From assembly GCA_903919715.1 (NCBI GenBank), contig CAIXJC010000011.1, positions 62,001 through 126,000 of the forward strand: 64,000 nucleotides of DNA, given 5' to 3'. A program made the position numbers and the translations under genes. Shown in pieces: positions 59,932-64,000 of this stretch. The notes under the pieces were generated by a model. The model saw only the letters and a list, made by a program, of their open reading frames with translations, did no database searches and was not told where the DNA came from. How positions within the stretch are numbered: the stretch's first letter is position 1; every line of letters begins with the position of its first letter. The stretch comes from an uncultured bacterium. GTDB taxonomy: Bacteria; Planctomycetota; Phycisphaerae; Phycisphaerales; SM1A02.

Positions 59932-61770
59932 TTACTTCACGACTTCAGCAGCAGCGCGCATCCAATGAGCATGCACACGAATTCCTTTGGTCTCGCTTCG
60001 AATATCCCAAACGAGCGGACCGAAATATCGGCTCAACATTGCATGATCGATCTTCTCGAGAGCTGGCTTCATCGCAGGGTCGTATTGAGTTGGCACTAAC
60101 ACCCCAAGAGATCCATCCTGAGCCGCAGGTGCCGATTTTCCGTCGTCGGATGCATCATCATCTCCATCGGAGAGATTCCCATCCGCTGCCAAGATGGCCT
60201 TGCGATTTTGCTCGAGCAGTGTCGGAACATCTGCGTATCCCCACCCAACCACGGAACCGGATGGCAGTGATCCCAAACAACGACGATACAAGGGGTTTTC
60301 TGCAAGAGATTTCGTTGAAGGGTCACCAGCGGATCGAAGCGATTGCTCCACCGCTTCGACGGACCCCATCACAAGCGCGCCGCCACCAAGACCAATTTCT
60401 GACCCAAGTCCTTCGCCGCCATAGACAACCTGACCCTGGAAATCTCTCGGCATCATCCCCATTGATGGGAGGATCGTCGCAAGCAATGCATTGGTTGCCT
60501 TCTCGTCCGTGCAGCGAATAGCCGTGAAGGTCCGCATTCCTTCGACACCATCAGGTGGTTTACGCGAAATCGTTGACACTTCCGGACCAAGACTTTGGAA
60601 TGCTTTCGTCATTCCTGGCCCGTACTGCTGAAGCATCGGAGCGATGGCATCCGCTTCATTCTCTGGCAGAGAGGCAACAACATCTTCGATCATCGCCATG
60701 ATTCCGCTGAAACGAACGTTCAATCTTTGATACGTCACGGCATCGTCACCCAAGAGTGCACTCGGTGGCGTAATCGGAGTTGAATCGGAAAGAATATCCA
60801 TCAATCCGACCTTCGCCCCAGGAATGTATGCACAGACTGCCACATCGATAATCGACTGCTCATTGTCTCCACACATCGTGAATGCCCAACCACGAACATC
60901 ACCGAAGAGCTCCTTGATTGCGACCTGAGCAGACGCCATAGGACCCGCATAGACGGGCACTAAAAGCGGCTGAATCGGAGCGGTCAATAGGACGACGGAA
61001 ATATCCTGATCGCCCACAAGTGACGAGATTCCACGCCAATCTTCGGTATCTGCGACAGACGGAATCGGCTTTCCATTCGATGCTGCGATCGCATCTTCGA
61101 GAGTTGGAATAGTGCTTGCGCCGAAAAACTGCGAGCCGATTCGAATAAAATAAAGAGCCTCTGGGAGTGCGGTGATTTCACCAAGCGCATCCATCCCTCG
61201 GGGACGACGGCGACGAGGTGGCTGGGGATCTTGCGGATCGGCTCCCTCGGCATCGCTCGGCAGAAGAATGCGAGTTGCCTTTGCGCCCCCTTGTATCTCA
61301 ACTTGCTCAAACGATTTTCCGTCAGACTTTTCCATGTCGCGAATCACTGCGTCGAACACTTTTCCCGCAACATCCGCACGCTGTCCATAATCTGCCCAAA
61401 TCAACACTCCAAGTTCGGGCGCATCTAACTCTTCGTTGTGTTCAACGAAGATGGAAATTCCCATAGGACCTGGCCATGGAACTTCATCAGCATCAACGCC
61501 CATCTTCTGAAGTGCTGCAGCACGCTGCTGAGCAGATGCCTTACGCGTTTCGGTCACGATCGATGCGATCTCTGGAGCACGCAAGATCTGACCAATTGGC
61601 GATGCTTCGATACGAGCTGCCGAAGCATTCACATCCTTCGCTGAGATCACCAATGCGCTTCCCTTGGGAGCCATCGATTCGAACTTGACGCCGTCGGCTG
61701 CGCAGATCGAGACAGATGCGTAAAGAAATGCGAACGTGCAGAATGAATGTCCAAATGAATTTCGTGTCAT
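59932..61770 (-). CDS. Large secreted hypothetical protein, DUF3352-like
   Basis: About 612 residues. Met at 61770 is preferred because AGGGAG precedes it and it opens a signal peptide (NSFGHSFCTFAFLYASVSICA). Several similar globular segments follow, such as GSALVISAKDVNASAARIEASPIGQIL ... MGISIFVEHNEELDAPELGVLIWADYG and DISVVLLTAPIQPLLVPVYAGPMA. These resemble the beta-strand layout of DUF3352-type secreted proteins of planctomycetes. A basic-proline stretch (PQPPRRRRPRG) and an acidic tail segment (NLSDGDDDASDDGK) are notable. Function unknown. Next to a periplasmic protease gene on the same strand. Confidence 0.7.
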   Translation of the reverse strand: MTRNSFGHSFCTFAFLYASVSICAADGVKFESMAPKGSALVISAKDVNASAARIEASPIGQILRAPEIASIVTETRKASAQQRAAALQKMGVDADEVPWPGPMGISIFVEHNEELDAPELGVLIWADYGQRADVAGKVFDAVIRDMEKSDGKSFEQVEIQGGAKATRILLPSDAEGADPQDPQPPRRRRPRGMDALGEITALPEALYFIRIGSQFFGASTIPTLEDAIAASNGKPIPSVADTEDWRGISSLVGDQDISVVLLTAPIQPLLVPVYAGPMASAQVAIKELFGDVRGWAFTMCGDNEQSIIDVAVCAYIPGAKVGLMDILSDSTPITPPSALLGDDAVTYQRLNVRFSGIMAMIEDVVASLPENEADAIAPMLQQYGPGMTKAFQSLGPEVSTISRKPPDGVEGMRTFTAIRCTDEKATNALLATILPSMGMMPRDFQGQVVYGGEGLGSEIGLGGGALVMGSVEAVEQSLRSAGDPSTKSLAENPLYRRCLGSLPSGSVVGWGYADVPTLLEQNRKAILAADGNLSDGDDDASDDGKSAPAAQDGSLGVLVPTQYDPAMKPALEKIDHAMLSRYFGPLVWDIRSETKGIRVHAHWMRAAAEVVK

Positions 61771-61805
61771 GCTGATTCTCCCTGAATGATTTGCAGAACC
61801 CAATT

Positions 61806-62789
61806 TCACCCGCCGCTTGCGTCCTTCACCTGAGGAGGCGCATCGAAATCCTTTCGGGGTGGTGGCTTTAGATAGTTATTCCCCGAATTTGGATTATTCC
61901 TATCAAAGGCAAACGCCTCGCGATTTCTTACGAAATCCTTCACGTATCGCGCTGGAATTGCGAACCCAAGCGATTCGCCTCCGCGGATTCCCATGTTCGT
62001 GATACCGATGACTTCGCCTCTTGTATTGAAGAGCGGCCCGCCAGAATTTCCTGGATTGATCGCCGTATCGGTCTGGATGTATGTCAAACCCTCAAAGTTG
62101 CGCGACGTCGTTGAGACCACACCTTGAGTCATCGTTCGTTCGAGACCAAGCGGATTGCCGATCGCAAAAACTGGCTGGCCGATTTCCAACCCATCTCGCA
62201 TAACCACGGGAGCGAAACTGAAGGACTTTCCCTCAGGATGCTTAATGTGGATCAAAGCGAGATCGATCTGATTGTTGACAGCCACCAATTCAACGTCTTC
62301 GATTTCCATTCGCTTGAGCGTTCCATCAGCCTGCGGCAGCCAGATCGTCGTTCGCAAATTGGTTTCGCCTTGAACGACGTGCGCATTCGTGATTGCGTAT
62401 CCCTCGGGACTGATGATCACGCCTGATCCAAGACCGGCGGGAGTCGATACTTTGATCACTGCTGGGCCGATGATCTTTGCATGCTCACGCGGCGAGAGTT
62501 CCGGCAAGTTCTCGGAAGTTGAAAAAAGGGAATCCTCTGTTCGTTTGATCTGCGAGACGCCCTCTGCATTCTGCACTTCGGCGACGTCCGTCATTTCGAA
62601 AACCAATACGTCAGGCCCCACATCAAGCCAGACGCGCCGGTCGCTTCGTTTGACCACATCACCTTCGATGCGCCGACCGCTCTTAAGAATGACGACATCT
62701 GCTGGTCCAGGGGCTTTGACATCGTCCGCAAACGTGAATGCCGAACACATCACGAGGGCTGCCAGGGTCATTGAAAGTTGGGTGGACAT
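61806..62789 (-). CDS. Secreted trypsin-like serine protease (S1C, DegP-like, no PDZ)
   Basis: About 327 residues from Met at 62789 with a signal peptide (LSMTLAALVMCSAFTFA). A small N-terminal SH3-like stretch (DVVILKSGRRIEGDVVKRSDRRVWLDVGPDVLVFEMTDVAEVQ) precedes the protease core: TNAHVV (His), DLALIHI (Asp), GNSGGPLFNTRGEVIG (Ser). The HtrA-type core is complete but no PDZ domain follows, only a Pro-rich tail. It likely degrades or senses proteins in the periplasm. The next gene downstream (secreted DUF3352-like) lies 35 bases on, so the two may share a transcript. Confidence 0.9.
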   Translation of the reverse strand: MSTQLSMTLAALVMCSAFTFADDVKAPGPADVVILKSGRRIEGDVVKRSDRRVWLDVGPDVLVFEMTDVAEVQNAEGVSQIKRTEDSLFSTSENLPELSPREHAKIIGPAVIKVSTPAGLGSGVIISPEGYAITNAHVVQGETNLRTTIWLPQADGTLKRMEIEDVELVAVNNQIDLALIHIKHPEGKSFSFAPVVMRDGLEIGQPVFAIGNPLGLERTMTQGVVSTTSRNFEGLTYIQTDTAINPGNSGGPLFNTRGEVIGITNMGIRGGESLGFAIPARYVKDFVRNREAFAFDRNNPNSGNNYLKPPPRKDFDAPPQVKDASGG

Positions 62790-62850
62790 CGCATGGGTCT
62801 CCGTTGGTGAACCCGTTACTATAACCACCCACACATTCCACGGAACATTT

Positions 62851-64000
62851 ATGCGAAACACTTTTTCATACTGTGCGCCAGTGATCTTCGGATCTGCGCT
62901 CCTCTGCCCCATCACTCTCGTCGCAGCGCAAACTCCTGCACCGGCGGGAAATCGCATCTCTGATCATTTTGGATTCGACGGCGTGGATGCAATCAAGGTC
63001 GACAAAGGCGGAGGTCCACTCGCGACGGCTGATCTCGACGGCGACGGCAAGATCGATCTCATCGCAATCAACAATCGCAACAGTCGGATCGACTTGCTCT
63101 ATCAGAAGGCAGGCGCCAAGCCAACCGACGAAGTCCCACCGACTTCCAGCATAAACGAGATTCCACAGCATTGGCGCTTTCGGCGCGTCGAAGTTCCGGT
63201 GTCGGATGAAGTCGGCACAGTTCTTCCGTATGACTTCGACGGCGACAAGCGAATGGATTTCATTTATTCCGCGGCGAGTGGAAAGATCGTGTTCATGCGA
63301 CAGTCTGCTCCTGGAGTCTTTGAAGTCGCTCGCAAGCACACCGTAAAAAGTCTCAATCCAAATCGCGACGCGCTGATGCTTATGAATCTCACCGGCGATG
63401 ACAAACCAGAACTTGTCGGAATCGCCAACGGTCGCATTCAGATCTGGCCGTTTACTGGCGCCGACTTGGGGACTCCCACCGAACTCTCCGCGGGAAATGG
63501 GAACATCGTTGCGCTACTCGGTGGCGACCTCGATGGCGACGGCTCGAGCGATCTCGTTGGGATTATGCCCGACGATCCTGCGCCACTCCGTGCGTGGTTC
63601 GGCTCGAAGAAAAACAATCTCTCGGCACTTGGTGCGCAAACACGCTTTGAAATGCCCCCACTGCGGGATGCCGAAGTCGTTCCACTTCCTGGAGAGAAGA
63701 GCGCCGCGTTGGCAGTTGTTGAAAAGCCATCCAAGCGAGTCGTCCTGCTCAAGGTCGCTAATGAACCAATCACAGAAGGTGGCGATCGCGAAGCAAGCCT
63801 TCAGACTTGGGCATTCACGGATACAGGAAATCGCAAGAGAGATACCGCCATTGCCGACATCAATGGAGATGGCCTTCCAGACTTGATGGCGACCAATACC
63901 GAAGCAAATGCCATTTCTGTTTTTCAACAGGTCCCTGGCCGCGGCTTCGTTGGCATGCAAAATTCACCCGCCTACAGCGATCTCGATTTTATTGTCGCTG
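62851..64000 (+). CDS. Secreted FG-GAP/VCBS repeat protein, cut by the right edge
   Basis: An open frame from the ATG at 62851 continues to the last base without a stop (383 codons visible). A signal peptide (RNTFSYCAPVIFGSALLCPITLVAAQ) is followed by calcium-binding VCBS/FG-GAP motifs: LATADLDGDGKIDLIAIN, VLPYDFDGDKRMDFIY, LLGGDLDGDGSSDLVGI and TAIADINGDGLPDLMATN. This predicts a beta-propeller of the same class as the protein at 18307-20154. It is divergent from the trypsin-like protease. The rest of the protein is outside the window. Confidence 0.85.
   Translation, partial: MRNTFSYCAPVIFGSALLCPITLVAAQTPAPAGNRISDHFGFDGVDAIKVDKGGGPLATADLDGDGKIDLIAINNRNSRIDLLYQKAGAKPTDEVPPTSSINEIPQHWRFRRVEVPVSDEVGTVLPYDFDGDKRMDFIYSAASGKIVFMRQSAPGVFEVARKHTVKSLNPNRDALMLMNLTGDDKPELVGIANGRIQIWPFTGADLGTPTELSAGNGNIVALLGGDLDGDGSSDLVGIMPDDPAPLRAWFGSKKNNLSALGAQTRFEMPPLRDAEVVPLPGEKSAALAVVEKPSKRVVLLKVANEPITEGGDREASLQTWAFTDTGNRKRDTAIADINGDGLPDLMATNTEANAISVFQQVPGRGFVGMQNSPAYSDLDFIVA

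Overview
The window looks like a chromosomal segment from a Planctomycetota bacterium, most likely of the Phycisphaerae lineage. This is inferred from several traits: secreted proteins ending in dockerin-like D-N-D-G repeats followed by WGG or WGP motifs, a PEP-CTERM-like tail of the PAPGALGLLGLAG type, FG-GAP/ASPIC-UnbV proteins, and a MoxR/DUF58/VWA operon. Nothing here identifies a species. I saw no rRNA, convincing tRNA, CRISPR array or prophage. The only mobile-element trace is a decayed IS91-type transposase near 31.2 kb.

Layout. (1) 1-9.2 kb is a minus-strand nitrous-oxide-reduction operon of clade II type. Its order is di-haem cytochrome c, nosZ with a Sec signal, a NosB-like membrane protein, nosD, nosF, nosY, nosL and a DASS anion transporter. 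A near-perfect 26-bp palindrome sits directly against its predicted -10 box. (2) 9.4-15.5 kb holds a small SET-domain protein, then a 1,317-residue non-ribosomal peptide synthetase with the architecture of epsilon-poly-lysine synthetase (A-T plus six membrane helices and three soluble hexapeptide-type domains), then a convergent TPR/GT41 glycosyltransferase. (3) 15.6-17.8 kb is a divergent mntR/mntH pair with two abutting palindromes between the genes. (4) 17.8-28.5 kb mixes secreted FG-GAP, lectin and dockerin-like proteins, a STAS protein, a CPBP protease with an HTH regulator, cdsA, a zinc-ribbon coiled-coil protein, a pyrD-zincin-DCC group, and a TPR protein fused to a YggX domain.

(5) 28.5-34.8 kb is a loose accessory region. 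It contains an orphan sugar-binding protein without a signal peptide, a Cys-rich secreted protein, the IS91 remnant, a PEP-CTERM protein, a PepSY-like/COG4705 pair, and short tandem repeats. (6) 34.8-47.2 kb is a tightly overlapping minus-strand operon of seven genes. It encodes a DUF4175-like coiled-coil membrane protein, a metal-type solute-binding lipoprotein, an ABC permease fused in frame to an NHL beta-propeller, a large VWA protein, MoxR, DUF58 and a BatA-like VWA protein. (7) 47.2-51.6 kb runs on the plus strand. A repeat-rich protein is translationally coupled to a BFD-type [2Fe-2S] protein, followed by a Fur-like palindrome and feoA-feoB-Cys-rich small protein. (8) 51.6-64 kb carries ispD with an Hsp70 and an ECF sigma factor, two lipoproteins, a short-form pheT with a cyclodeaminase-like gene and a hydrolase, a secreted hypothetical protein, a trypsin-like protease, and a partial FG-GAP protein running off the right edge.

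The most interesting candidates are the SET/Pls-like synthetase pair (a possible methylated cationic homopolymer), the permease-NHL fusion inside the MoxR operon, and the palindromic operator of the nos operon. Homology calls come from motif recognition only; no database search was run.
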